64,000 nt of DNA from Phallusia mammillata (lineage: Eukaryota; Chordata; Ascidiacea; Phlebobranchia; Ascidiidae). The position numbers and the translations under genes were made by a program. The stretch covers positions 124,001-188,000 of the forward strand of contig QLIY01000196.1 of the NCBI GenBank assembly GCA_003260075.1, given 5' to 3'. The notes under the pieces were generated by a model. The model saw nothing but the letters and a program-made list of their open reading frames with translations. It searched no databases and was not told the origin of the DNA. Numbering within the stretch: position 1 is the first letter of the stretch; the number at the start of each line of letters is the position of its first letter. Shown piece by piece: positions 52,401 to 55,359 of the stretch.

Positions 52401-54980
52401 TTAATTGCAACTGGTATAGTTGTTGTTTTGTGCAACGACTGTAACATTCAGTCAAAACTAGGTTGTTTTTGTTTTAATAGCTCTGTCGAATATTGGTTTT
52501 AAATCAGCGTGGTCCAACTGCAGGAGATAATTTTTTTGGCCCGCGAAAGTCCCAACATTTCAAAGACAACCCCCCCCCCCCGTCAAAACTAGGTTGTTTT
52601 TGTTTTAATAGCTCTGTCGAATATTGGTTAAATCGAACTAATGTCTATTAAATGTATGCATTAAAGATTAAACAATGAAGAAAAATTCCTATCATGGAAT
52701 GTGAGGCCAGATGCCAAGCAGGTTAGTGTTTCTGTGGTAAGGTTTTTTAACTTTATTTTAAATCAGTGGTAAGAACACAGGTTGCAATTAAACTAGTGGT
52801 TAGTTTGTAGAAATATAACAATAAAAGCATCTCAGATCTGACTTATTGAACGGAAGCCATTTTGTGTAATATGAACAAGCTGGGAAATGTACGTCATCCA
52901 CCCAAACCTATGTTACAACCGTTTCTATTTTGGTGTGAAATGAAACTCTGCGTCATAAGAACACAAAACAGTTTTCGGGACGTGACGTCAACAGCCCCAC
53001 AGTGAGTTGGTGTTACATGACTCTGGAGCGCTCTATGAAAAGGTGACATTTTGGGCGAGTCAAGTGGCACAAAACTTAAGCTGTTAAATCAGTGCCGGTA
53101 TGTTTCGCGTCAAAAGCAGTTTACCTTGGCACCCGGAACAACTGAATATTTCTTTTGTCACTTTTTAGCATCGGTGTGCTTACGAATTTGACAAAAACAA
53201 CAAATTTTGCTGTTGAAAAGCTAGTTTGTGAACGTGTCAGGACTCGCACGTAGCGACATTTGGGAACGAACAGCTTATGTGCACTTAATCTCGCCGTGTA
53301 AAGCATACTTGAACGCTGGTTGACGTGTTAAAGTCTGATTGGTCGCAGGTGAATGACATTCTTCACGTAGGTAATGTTAATCATGGCCAGTTTCTAACAA
53401 ATAAACTGCACAAAGGAATTTTACTCCTGCAAACTTGAACCTATTACCTACCTTCCCTGAACGACTGGAAATGTAAAAATTAAAAACAAATTGAAAGTGG
53501 TTTCTTACGGCCCCCCCCCCATCTCGCCGTGTAAAGCATACTTGAACGCTGGTTGACGTGTTAAAGTCCGATTGGTCGCAGGTGAATGACATTCTTCACG
53601 TAGGTCATAATGTTAATCATGGACAGTTTCTAACATATAAACTACACAAAGGAATTTTACTCTTGGAAACTTGAACCTATAGACGACAAGAAACGTAAAA
53701 ATTAAAAACAATGGTTTCTTACGAATATCGCACGATTGTCCGGAGTATCCAGTCCCTGAGCAATCGCAGGTGTCCGGGCTTGCACATACACCTCCGTTGA
53801 GACACTTGTTGCGACAAATAGCTGTAAATACAGTTGAAAGCTACATTTGCTATTTTTATTCCAAACGTTAAAAAACGATGATTTTTGAGTTAAATGATAT
53901 ACGCATCAGTTAAATGTACAGGACACGGTGTTTTTTTATGTTTAAGTTGTTTTACATGTACATTTTCTGACGACTTTGCGTTCTAACTTACTTAATTATA
54001 ACCACTTAAAAATGTGTTTAAATGTTTACAGAACGTTTTTTATTTCCAACCTATCGTGCAAGCGTCTCCTGTGTATCCATCGCAACACGCCTCCTTCTCT
54101 ACCGTTTCAGTAATGACTTTATCCACCATCACTGGTTCTTGCGATGATCTGTAGACGTAAAACTATTACGTGAAGGTTTTTATAAGTGTTGTATCTAAAA
54201 AAATAACTGGCAGTTGCAACTACTGTATTTAGTTGAGATTTCCAGCAGTCAAACATCATTTTCAGATAGTCACTCGTTGATTGCAACTCAGTCTTCGAGG
54301 CTTGCTTTAGCTGCCTACGTTTCCCCCCCCCCCCGATGATCTGTAGACGTAAAACTATTACGTGAAGGTTTTTATAAGTGTGGTATCTAATAAATAACTA
54401 TGGCAGTTATTAAAACTGCTGTTTTCAGGGGAGTCTTCCAGTAGTCAAACTTATCATTTTCAGATAGTCACTCGTTGATTGCGACTCAGTCTTCGAGGCT
54501 TGCTTTAGCTGCCTACGTTTTGTTTATACGTAAGGACAGTTGTTAGAAAGCCTTTAAGACCGTGTCTATTTTCAATACCACACAACCCATACGTACTTAA
54601 ATTTCTTCCCCCCCCCCCCCAGTTGTTAGAAAGCCTTTAAGACCGTGTCTATTTTCAATACCACACAGCCCATACATACTATAATGTCTTTAATTTACCT
54701 GTTGAATGTGCAATACTCCATTCCGTCAGAGGTTTGTCGTTCAATCTCAATGTCTCCATCTTGCACCGACGAACATAGTTGGTAGGAAACCGTACGCCAA
54801 ACTGTCCGAATTTCCTCCACTTGTATCGTCTTCTCCTCCTTTACTGATACCGGGCAAAGGCTAAAACAAAAGAAACTAGATTTGCAAAAACCATTCGGCG
54901 ATCGTGTTTGTTTAGCCGTACTTCGATTGGGCATTTATTTGGCTTATTAGCGCTCCCAGCACTAATGCGTAGACGATCAT
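16..54980 (-). CDS. Giant secreted EMI/EGF/VWD/LDLa/F5-8C/TIL/VWC mucin-like protein (SCO-spondin/vWF/mucin superfamily), 3' end missing
   Basis: The minus strand carries a long series of in-phase exons joined by GT-AG introns. Order from the N-terminus: signal peptide, EMI, four EGF, three VWD-C8-TIL units, TIL/VWC modules, LDLa, eleven F5/8C-like domains with Thr-rich linkers, then alternating TIL, VWC, LDLa, Cys-rich and Thr-rich modules. EMI plus three VWD-C8-TIL units, with LDLa and F5/8C further on, is the plan of SCO-spondin. The long Thr/Ser tracts and the repeated F5/8C domains are unlike vertebrate SCO-spondin and closer to gel-forming mucins. No thrombospondin type 1 repeat, C-terminal cystine knot or stop is visible before the left edge. 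A secreted, disulfide-linked, heavily O-glycosylated polymer is inferred. Many exons occur twice because of duplicated assembly blocks. Stretches between the listed exons are introns in which nothing else was recognised unless stated. Confidence 0.85.
200..910. repeat. Duplicated block around G run 350-359
   Basis: Sequence 200-349 matches 361-910 once the MITE at 419-801 and one target copy are removed. A run of 10 G separates them. Confidence 0.85.
419..801. mobile_element. Non-autonomous hAT-type MITE with 8-bp target duplication
   Basis: The 383-bp element starts TAGGGATGTGCCG and ends with the reverse complement of TAGGGATGGGCCG. It is flanked by CAAGTTAC at 411-418 and 802-809. The neighbouring copy of the same locus at 200-349 lacks the element and has a single target. 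TAGGG-type ends and 8-bp duplications are hAT features. It has no coding capacity. Confidence 0.85.
884..1290 (-). CDS. Thr-rich and short Cys-rich exons broken by G runs
   Basis: The stretch 1251-1290 is a Thr/Ser exon cut at its 3' side by a 73-base G run. The stretch 884-1053 is Thr-rich, then [18 protein letters not shown] and C-S-A-M-P-E-C, the unrecognised Cys module also seen at 14.8 kb. Its 5' side is cut by another G run. A partial copy of its 3' end lies at about 305-349. Confidence 0.55.
1065..1177. mobile_element. Displaced internal fragment of the MITE
   Basis: This segment matches 545-652 of the MITE closely. It is enclosed by G runs at 1054-1064 and 1178-1250, inside the Thr-rich exon region. 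It has no terminal repeats here, so it is a misplaced piece rather than an insertion. Confidence 0.75.
1464..2006 (-). CDS. VWC module with Thr-rich tail
   Basis: Exons 1866-2006 ([19 protein letters not shown]) and 1464-1535 (QCCACVK and Thr repeats) form one VWC module. Confidence 0.7.
2010..2275. repeat. Duplicated block around G run 2138-2148
   Basis: Intron sequence 2017-2137 and 2149-2264 are near identical, with a small indel. Confidence 0.85.
2342..3235 (-). CDS. Divergent F5/8C-like or beta-sandwich module, three exons
   Basis: Exons 3056-3235, 2757-2878 and 2342-2558 encode [10 protein letters not shown], then [16 protein letters not shown], and [11 protein letters not shown]. The D-L-G-x-x-Y-x-V strand and the closing L-G-C recall F5/8C domains, but the sequence is far from the array at 18-33 kb. 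The 3' part (about 50 residues after the Cys) is not recognised. Confidence 0.5.
2595..2970. repeat. Short displaced copy between two G runs
   Basis: Sequence 2605-2662, bounded by G runs at 2595-2604 and 2663-2672, matches 2909-2968. Confidence 0.8.
3638..3829 (-). CDS. TIL-like Cys-rich exon
   Basis: The exon encodes [33 protein letters not shown] and CPC. The second half is TIL-like. The first half resembles the unrecognised short Cys-rich modules near 14.8 and 15.7 kb. Confidence 0.68.
4070..4416 (-). CDS. VWC-like remainder and second LDLa repeat
   Basis: Exon 4295-4416 has [20 protein letters not shown] and a Thr tail. Exon 4070-4214 has [20 protein letters not shown] and [10 protein letters not shown], an LDLa repeat. 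The first bases of exon 4295-4416 recur at 4538-4558 after a G run. Confidence 0.75.
4391..4665. repeat. Duplicated block around G run 4528-4537
   Basis: Sequence 4395-4527 matches 4538-4665, including the start of an exon. Confidence 0.85.
4719..5035 (-). CDS. LDLa repeat split over two exons, and VWC-type opening
   Basis: Exon 4939-5035 gives [18 protein letters not shown] and exon 4719-4840 gives [16 protein letters not shown], together one LDLa. The second exon continues with Thr/Pro and [11 protein letters not shown], the opening typical of a VWC module completed in the next exon. Confidence 0.78.
5148..5418 (-). CDS. VWC module with Thr-rich tail
   Basis: The exon encodes [19 protein letters not shown] and GKCCPEC, then a Thr/Ser linker. 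Its acceptor region is repeated across a 66-base G run at 5470-5535. A possible further exon at about 5590-5720 has an open frame but no convincing acceptor and is not called. Confidence 0.75.
5410..5600. repeat. Duplicated block around a 66-base G run
   Basis: About 55 bases on the left of the run at 5470-5535 recur on its right with several substitutions. Confidence 0.8.
5819..6019 (-). CDS. VWC module
   Basis: The exon encodes [20 protein letters not shown] and DDVCCSC. Its 5' part is repeated at 6174-6259 after a G run with one residue changed (A to S). Confidence 0.75.
5935..6400. repeat. Duplicated block around G run 6164-6173
   Basis: Sequence 5937-6163 matches 6174-6397, including a VWC exon start. 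Confidence 0.88.
6504..7296 (-). CDS. Thr-rich linker, TIL domain and VWC module
   Basis: Exon 7201-7296 is Thr/Ser-rich. Exon 6934-7121 is a TIL ([33 protein letters not shown]). Exon 6504-6680 is a VWC ([23 protein letters not shown]). Confidence 0.78.
7452..7691 (-). CDS. LDLa repeat with Thr-rich tail (copy 2)
   Basis: This exon is identical in protein to the one at 8721-8960. The match continues through both introns from an N at 7377 to a C run at 7896. It is more likely an assembly copy than a second LDLa. Confidence 0.6.
7906..8436 (-). CDS. TIL-like and VWC-like exons with Thr-rich linker
   Basis: Exon 8245-8436 ([31 protein letters not shown]) is a Cys-rich module with a TIL-type ending. 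Exon 8053-8153 ([18 protein letters not shown]) is VWC-like. Exon 7906-7982 is Thr-rich and is cut at its 3' end by a C run. Confidence 0.68.
8721..8960 (-). CDS. LDLa repeat with Thr-rich tail (copy 1)
   Basis: The exon encodes [20 protein letters not shown] and then [11 protein letters not shown], the calcium-binding LDLa signature, followed by Thr/Val residues. Copy 2 at 7452-7691 encodes the same peptide. Confidence 0.82.
9244..9407 (-). CDS. VWC module
   Basis: The exon encodes [20 protein letters not shown] and GKCCPVC. It follows the VWC consensus with C-x-x-C-x-C and C-C-P-x-C. Confidence 0.8.
9627..10801 (-). CDS. Thr-rich, TIL and VWC exons (block copy 2) and following linker
   Basis: Exons 10704-10801, about 10594-10640, 10336-10507 (TIL) and 9901-10055 (VWC) repeat the exons at 12.9-12.0 kb with few changes. 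Exon 9627-9783 is a Thr-rich linker ending in PCIGCVASG, which leads into the next VWC module and is single-copy apart from its first bases. Confidence 0.72.
11041..11316. mobile_element. hAT-like inverted-repeat element interrupted by an N gap
   Basis: The left end has GGATCGGCAACC and the right end GGTTGCCGACCACGG, which are inverted. GCGGACCG motifs occur on the inner side of both. GGTCGGCAACC ends are common in hAT-type MITEs. A 25-base N gap sits at 11263-11287. Part of the right end recurs at 13414-13441. Confidence 0.6.
11359..11560 (-). CDS. VWC-like exon (complete copy)
   Basis: The exon encodes [17 protein letters not shown] and GCCKCSGSG with a Ser/Thr end. Two truncated copies lie at 13272-13402 and 13481-13610, each ending at a C run at the same internal point. 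The likely explanation is one exon represented three times. Confidence 0.7.
11977..12914 (-). CDS. Thr-rich, TIL and VWC exons (block copy 1)
   Basis: Exons 12817-12914 (Thr/Ser), about 12688-12735 (Thr), 12432-12603 ([35 protein letters not shown]) and 11977-12151 ([27 protein letters not shown]). An N at 12103 interrupts the last exon next to a short local repeat. Confidence 0.7.
13814..14013 (-). CDS. TIL domain
   Basis: One exon encodes [16 protein letters not shown] and [18 protein letters not shown], ending in SCPCYF. The spacing is typical of TIL. Confidence 0.8.
14127..14268. repeat. Duplicated block around C run 14195-14204
   Basis: Sequence 14127-14194 matches 14205-14268. Confidence 0.82.
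14301..15762 (-). CDS. Short Cys-rich modules and Thr-rich linkers
   Basis: Exon 15568-15762 has [18 protein letters not shown] and [10 protein letters not shown]. Exon 14782-14948 has [17 protein letters not shown] after a Thr-rich lead. Exon 14301-14514 has C-S-C and C-G-V-Y-P-D-C and a Thr/Ser/Pro tail. The shared C-x-x-x-C-x-C pattern followed by an acidic Cys segment does not match TIL, VWC or LDLa. I do not recognise it. Confidence 0.65.
15267..15420. repeat. Duplicated block around C run 15336-15346
   Basis: Sequence 15267-15335 matches 15347-15420. Confidence 0.82.
15795..15981. mobile_element. Possible hAT-like MITE
   Basis: Inverted ends TAGTGGTTTCTAAC and GATGGGAACCACTG resemble the CAGTGGTTCCCAA ends of hAT elements. 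No clear 8-bp target duplication was seen. Confidence 0.4.
16113..16851 (-). CDS. TIL domain and VWC-like module
   Basis: Exon 16653-16851 is a TIL ([38 protein letters not shown]). Exons 16388-16513 ([18 protein letters not shown]) and 16113-16215 (LEGECCPTC) form a VWC module followed by a Thr/Glu tail. Confidence 0.8.
17234..17971 (-). CDS. Mucin linker followed by a VWC-like module
   Basis: Exon 17502-17971 is a long Thr/Ser-rich stretch ending in a Cys. Exon 17234-17361 continues with ISCDSTC and GCCSCQP, the C-C-x-C ending seen in the other VWC-like modules, then a Thr tail. Confidence 0.75.
18227..19378 (-). CDS. F5/8C-like domain K (subtype 2), three exons
   Basis: Exons 19175-19378 ([16 protein letters not shown]), 18702-18892 ([18 protein letters not shown]) and 18227-18413 ([21 protein letters not shown]) form one domain, with a short Thr/Ser tail. 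It is the last full F5/8C domain of the array. Confidence 0.8.
19579..20397 (-). CDS. F5/8C-like domain J (subtype 1) with mucin tail
   Basis: One exon encodes a complete domain. It starts [18 protein letters not shown], has [12 protein letters not shown], and ends [22 protein letters not shown]. About 95 Thr/Ser-rich residues follow. Confidence 0.85.
20454..20895 (-). CDS. Mucin linker exon
   Basis: The exon is open in frame and consists of Thr, Ser, Val and Pro repeats. The antisense strand is also open because threonine codons read as Val/Gly/Ser in the reverse direction. That long plus-strand ORF is a shadow. Confidence 0.75.
21031..21819 (-). CDS. F5/8C-like domain I (subtype 2), body
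   Basis: Exon 21494-21819 ([32 protein letters not shown]) and exon 21031-21279 ([23 protein letters not shown]) complete the domain opened in the previous exon. A Thr-rich tail follows. Confidence 0.78.
22173..23281 (-). CDS. F5/8C-like domain H (subtype 1), mucin linker and start of domain I
   Basis: Exon 22962-23281 starts [18 protein letters not shown] and has [12 protein letters not shown]. Exon 22173-22710 closes the domain with [22 protein letters not shown], then runs through a Thr-rich linker and ends with [12 protein letters not shown], the opening of the next domain. Confidence 0.8.
23446..25347 (-). CDS. F5/8C-like domains F (subtype 1) and G (subtype 2) with mucin linkers in one exon
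   Basis: A single 1.9 kb exon has the same plan as the D/E exon. Domain F (about 24855-25345) starts [18 protein letters not shown] and ends [22 protein letters not shown]. Domain G (about 24085-24540) starts [15 protein letters not shown] and ends [22 protein letters not shown]. The Thr-rich linkers run from about 24545 to 24855 and from 23446 to 24085. Confidence 0.85.
25521..27593 (-). CDS. F5/8C-like domains D (subtype 1) and E (subtype 2) with two mucin linkers in one exon
   Basis: A single 2.07 kb exon is open throughout. Domain D (about 27115-27587) starts [10 protein letters not shown], has [12 protein letters not shown], and ends [22 protein letters not shown]. Domain E (about 26267-26733) starts [10 protein letters not shown], has [13 protein letters not shown], and ends [22 protein letters not shown] Thr-rich stretch follows each, the second about 250 residues long with a Pro run. 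Confidence 0.85.
27683..27784 (-). CDS. Thr-rich linker exon
   Basis: A 100-base exon encodes T, S, Q and V residues and links the repeat exon to the next F5/8C pair. It has a GCAG acceptor and a GTAAGT donor. Confidence 0.65.
27849..28455 (-). CDS. Mucin-type exon with a 16-residue tandem repeat
   Basis: This exon encodes an uninterrupted Thr-rich region. About eight copies of a 16-residue unit of the form P-[IT]-[GE]-[VE]-T-T-T-T-K-G-x-M-T-T-S-x are visible. Such repeats are typical of mucin PTS domains that carry dense O-glycans. Confidence 0.8.
28020..28370. repeat. 48-bp coding minisatellite
   Basis: About seven to eight tandem units of 48 bases encode the 16-residue mucin repeat. Two unit variants (I-G-V and T-E-E) are interspersed, which indicates unequal exchange or gene conversion. 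Confidence 0.8.
28631..30655 (-). CDS. F5/8C-like domain C (subtype 2), three exons
   Basis: Exons 30429-30655 ([20 protein letters not shown]), 28957-29151 ([18 protein letters not shown]) and 28631-28801 ([23 protein letters not shown]) form one F5/8C domain with a Thr-rich tail. The closing P-x-x-W motif is canonical. The intron between the first two exons contains an inverted 0.7 kb block between C runs. Confidence 0.75.
29698..31464. repeat. Inverted duplication bounded by C runs 29686-29697 and 30393-30402
   Basis: Sequence 29698-30392 is an inverted copy of about 30770-31460. It carries plus-strand versions of an F5/8C closing exon and a Thr-rich exon, with small differences. Confidence 0.88.
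30779..30937 (-). CDS. Thr-rich linker exon
   Basis: A short exon with GT-AG borders encodes almost only Thr, Val, Ser and Glu. An inverted copy lies on the plus strand at about 30217-30375. Confidence 0.65.
31192..32219 (-). CDS. F5/8C-like domain B (subtype 1), near duplicate of A
   Basis: Exon 31872-32219 begins [10 protein letters not shown] and is almost identical to domain A over most of its length. Exon 31192-31464 closes the domain and adds a Thr-rich tail. No homopolymer run separates A and B, and their Thr-rich tails differ in length. This may therefore be a real recent tandem duplication rather than an assembly copy. The 3' end of the first exon is repeated at 31668-31737. Confidence 0.72.
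31556..31930. repeat. Duplicated block around C run 31738-31750
   Basis: The end of the domain B first exon and adjoining intron (31585-31737) recur at 31790-31945. Confidence 0.78.
32353..33374 (-). CDS. F5/8C-like domain A (subtype 1)
   Basis: Exon 33018-33374 encodes the first two thirds of a discoidin/F5-8C fold: [34 protein letters not shown] and [14 protein letters not shown]. Exon 32353-32625 encodes the closing strands [22 protein letters not shown] and a Thr-rich tail. The paired cysteines at start and end are typical of F5/8C domains, which bind glycans, lipids or proteins. Confidence 0.78.
33817..33980 (-). CDS. VWC ending and Thr-rich linker
   Basis: The exon begins C-C-S-C, which completes the VWC module of the previous exon, and continues as a Thr/Ser-rich stretch. 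The first bases are repeated at 34020-34045 after a C run. Confidence 0.7.
34123..35786 (-). CDS. Second copy of the VWC / Thr-rich / LDLa block, plus VWC exon
   Basis: This block repeats the previous one: partial TIL at 35599-35678, VWC-like at 35291-35452, Thr-rich at 35127-35235 and LDLa at 34574-34756 ([16 protein letters not shown], with one E to M change). The VWC exon starting [15 protein letters not shown] is complete at 34123-34252, while its other copy at 35689-35786 is cut by a C run. Introns match with a few percent difference, so the two blocks look like alleles rather than an old duplication. Confidence 0.7.
36200..36857 (-). CDS. Thr-rich linker and LDLa repeat (copy 1)
   Basis: Exon 36751-36857 is Thr/Ser-rich. 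Exon 36200-36382 encodes a short Cys-rich lead-in ([16 protein letters not shown]) and an LDL-receptor class A calcium motif, [16 protein letters not shown]. The exons are duplicated at 35127-35235 and 34574-34756. Confidence 0.78.
36915..37492 (-). CDS. TIL domain 5 and VWC-like module (copy 1)
   Basis: Exon 37307-37492 encodes a Cys-rich segment ([20 protein letters not shown]) and then a TIL ending ([14 protein letters not shown]). Exon 36915-37075 is VWC-like, with [17 protein letters not shown] and CCMCVK. A second copy of the latter lies at 35291-35452. Confidence 0.75.
37493..39834 (-). other. Long intron with duplicated blocks and one partial exon copy
   Basis: The only coding trace is 37830-37892, a partial copy of the TIL exon that ends at 37492. 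The rest is AT-rich intron. It contains two large repeats: 38340-38932 matches 38943-39525, and 39555-39684 matches 39695-39825. Each pair is separated by a run of about 10 C. No RNA gene or other ORF with coding character was seen. Confidence 0.6.
39835..40040 (-). CDS. TIL domain 4
   Basis: One exon encodes [19 protein letters not shown] and [20 protein letters not shown], ending in a C-A-C motif. The spacing matches a TIL module. Confidence 0.8.
40516..40791 (-). CDS. Short Cys segment and first Thr-rich linker
   Basis: Exon 40698-40791 has [15 protein letters not shown] followed by a Thr-rich tail. Exon 40516-40618 is almost entirely Thr, Ser and Pro and is a likely O-glycosylated linker. 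Both have clean splice sites. Confidence 0.7.
41352..41586 (-). CDS. TIL domain 3 (after the third VWD assembly)
   Basis: One exon encodes [20 protein letters not shown], then [18 protein letters not shown] and a CPC motif. This is a typical TIL domain closing a VWD-C8-TIL unit. Confidence 0.82.
41954..43588 (-). CDS. VWD domain 3 and C8 domain 3
   Basis: Exons 43357-43588, 42811-42951, 42603-42735 and 41954-42286. This is the most canonical VWD. It has [19 protein letters not shown] at the start and [15 protein letters not shown] near the end. The last exon is a C8 domain rich in cysteine ([18 protein letters not shown]). The two halves of the CGLC region sit on exons with matching phase. 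Confidence 0.88.
44101..44312 (-). CDS. TIL domain preceding VWD3
   Basis: This exon encodes a full trypsin-inhibitor-like cysteine-rich module ([20 protein letters not shown], then [15 protein letters not shown] and CPCHFRG). Its last codon is completed by the next exon to give a C-T-C motif just before VWD3. Confidence 0.8.
44828..45854 (-). CDS. C8 domain 2, TIL domain 2 and a VWC-like segment
   Basis: Exon 45546-45854 completes C8 domain 2 ([21 protein letters not shown]) and starts a TIL with [19 protein letters not shown]. Exon 45088-45188 finishes the TIL with [11 protein letters not shown]. Exon 44828-44948 is a short segment with C-E-Q-C-T-C-N-D-G that leads to the next TIL. Splice phases agree throughout. 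Confidence 0.8.
46073..47686 (-). CDS. VWD domain 2, with one exon inverted in the assembly
   Basis: Minus-strand exons are 47581-47686, 46670-46862 and 46073-46292. The exon that should lie between the first two is present in full only on the plus strand at 47190-47344. Its minus-strand copy at 47359-47395 is cut by a C run. Read on the plus strand, it begins [11 protein letters not shown] and joins both neighbours in phase. The domain ends with Q-G-L-C-G-I-Y-N instead of C-G-L-C-G-N-Y-N, so the first cysteine of the motif is missing. Confidence 0.75.
46450..46645. repeat. Duplicated block around C run 46541-46551
   Basis: Sequence 46450-46540 matches 46552-46645. Confidence 0.82.
47070..47515. 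repeat. Inverted duplication around C run 47349-47358
   Basis: Sequence 47070-47226 is the inverted copy of 47359-47515. The block 47070-47348 is also bounded on the left by C run 47060-47069. Confidence 0.9.
47833..49776 (-). CDS. C8 domain 1 and TIL domain 1
   Basis: Exons 49575-49776, 48937-49081, 48346-48474 and 47833-47947. The first two encode a Cys-rich C8 domain ([20 protein letters not shown], then CVVDVCS and [12 protein letters not shown]). The last two encode a TIL domain, [18 protein letters not shown] to CPCTR. Exon 48937-49081 is repeated at about 48604-48752, and parts of the TIL exons at 48766-48807 and 48068-48104. Each repeat follows or precedes a C run. Confidence 0.8.
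47911..48210. repeat. Duplicated block around C run 48057-48067
   Basis: Sequence 47911-48056 matches 48068-48210, including part of a TIL exon. Confidence 0.85.
48437..49083. repeat. Duplicated block around C run 48755-48765
   Basis: Sequence 48437-48754 matches 48766-49083, so a C8 exon occurs twice. A longer C run lies at 49340-49362. Confidence 0.87.
50218..50298 (+). tRNA. tRNA-Leu (anticodon AAG)
   Basis: The acceptor strands GGTAGCG and CGCTGCC pair over seven positions with one G-U. The anticodon stem CTGGT/ACCAG encloses TTAAGGC, giving AAG. A short variable arm fits a class II tRNA-Leu. The T arm GTGGGTTCGAATCCCAC is perfect, the discriminator base is A, and a TTTT pol III terminator follows at 50306-50309. 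No intron is seen. It lies antisense in an intron of the giant gene, next to the donor at 50315. Confidence 0.93.
50316..51692 (-). CDS. EGF repeat 4 and VWD domain 1
   Basis: Exons 51415-51692, 50897-51098 and 50316-50449 are in phase. The first carries EGF 4 (CQNGGSC) and then the VWD start, with H-H-Y-Q-S-F-D-G and C-A-Y-S-L-A. The usual G-D-P-H-Y is changed to G-L-H-H-Y. The third exon has CGMCGNYNG, the CGLC-type motif of VWD domains. In vWF and mucins, VWD assemblies mediate calcium-dependent packing and disulfide multimerisation. The last donor lies only 17 bases from a tRNA gene on the other strand. Confidence 0.85.
51789..52074 (-). CDS. EGF-like repeats 2 and 3
   Basis: Exons 51982-52074 and 51789-51890 each encode one EGF repeat (CLNGGTC...[12 protein letters not shown] and CLNGGRC...[12 protein letters not shown]). 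Phases match the exons on both sides. The 5' part of the first exon is repeated at 52128-52157 after a C run. Confidence 0.8.
52158..53722 (-). other. Intron between EGF 1 and EGF 2 with duplicated blocks
   Basis: There are no coding exons. Two duplicated blocks are present: 52452-52510 with 52583-52640, and 53280-53510 with 53521-53725. Each pair is separated by a C run. Around 52508-52560 is GGTCCAACTGCAGG-type sequence that may be a hAT-like remnant. Confidence 0.5.
53723..53821 (-). CDS. EGF-like repeat 1
   Basis: A single 99-base exon in the same phase at both ends encodes one six-cysteine EGF repeat, with the CLNGGVC core followed by [13 protein letters not shown]. Symmetric one-exon-per-EGF structure is usual for shuffled modules. 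Confidence 0.8.
54051..54860 (-). CDS. EMI domain (two exons)
   Basis: Exons 54699-54860 and 54051-54148 join in phase. The first begins with [13 protein letters not shown] and holds a central Cys. The second ends with [11 protein letters not shown], the C-C-x-G-Y-x-G-x-x-C ending characteristic of EMI domains. EMI domains sit at the N-terminus of SCO-spondin, EMILINs and multimerins and take part in multimerisation. The intervening intron contains two duplicated blocks, each with an internal C run. Confidence 0.75.
54142..54690. repeat. Duplicated blocks around C runs 54323-54334 and 54608-54620
   Basis: Sequence 54142-54322 matches 54335-54520, and 54536-54607 matches 54621-54685. Confidence 0.85.
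54922..54980 (-). CDS. Exon 1: start codon and signal peptide
   Basis: The ATG opens a peptide beginning [19 protein letters not shown], which has a hydrophobic core and a small-residue cleavage region typical of a secretory signal. The exon ends at a GTACGG donor in phase 2. The split codon is completed by the first base of the next exon at 54860, and the frame then runs into the first cysteine of the EMI domain. This phase match is the main reason for choosing this start. Confidence 0.7.
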
Positions 54981-55080
54981 CTTTTCCACTCAATTGCCGT
55001 TGCGGCAAGCAAACGCAGCCGGACAATTTACAAATTTACTTCTAGACTTCGATAGTCGATTCCCAGGGTGCAACACGTCT

Positions 55081-55090
55081 GTATATATAC
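55081..55090 (-). promoter_or_regulatory. Candidate TATA box of the giant gene
   Basis: A GTATATATAC sequence lies about 100 bases upstream of the signal-peptide ATG on the minus strand. The spacing would give a short 5' UTR of roughly 70 bases. This is a sequence match only, with no evidence of a transcription start. Confidence 0.4.
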
Positions 55091-55359
55091 GCCTATGTAT
55101 ATTTGCGGGAACGTCTGGGAAAGTAGCCCAGAAGAATATGAAGTCGGCGGCCCCTGTACCGGCTCTTTATAACAAAGGAAACAAACGCCAACTTCCAGGG
55201 GGGCGCTTTCTCCCCTGTGTTGCAATAACAATGGGCGTAAGCTTTTATGAAAGTGACCGGCGTTAATACGGTATTCCCGGATCCCCGACACTCGACGACT
55301 GTGCCCGGGTCAGCTACTGCCTGGGCAAAATAGGAACAAGGAAAGCGGCGACAAGTAGT

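Noticed and set aside
52116..54334. Evenly repeated blocks with spacers as a CRISPR-like array
   Set aside because: The repeats are long, differ between sites, occur in pairs only, and the genome is eukaryotic.
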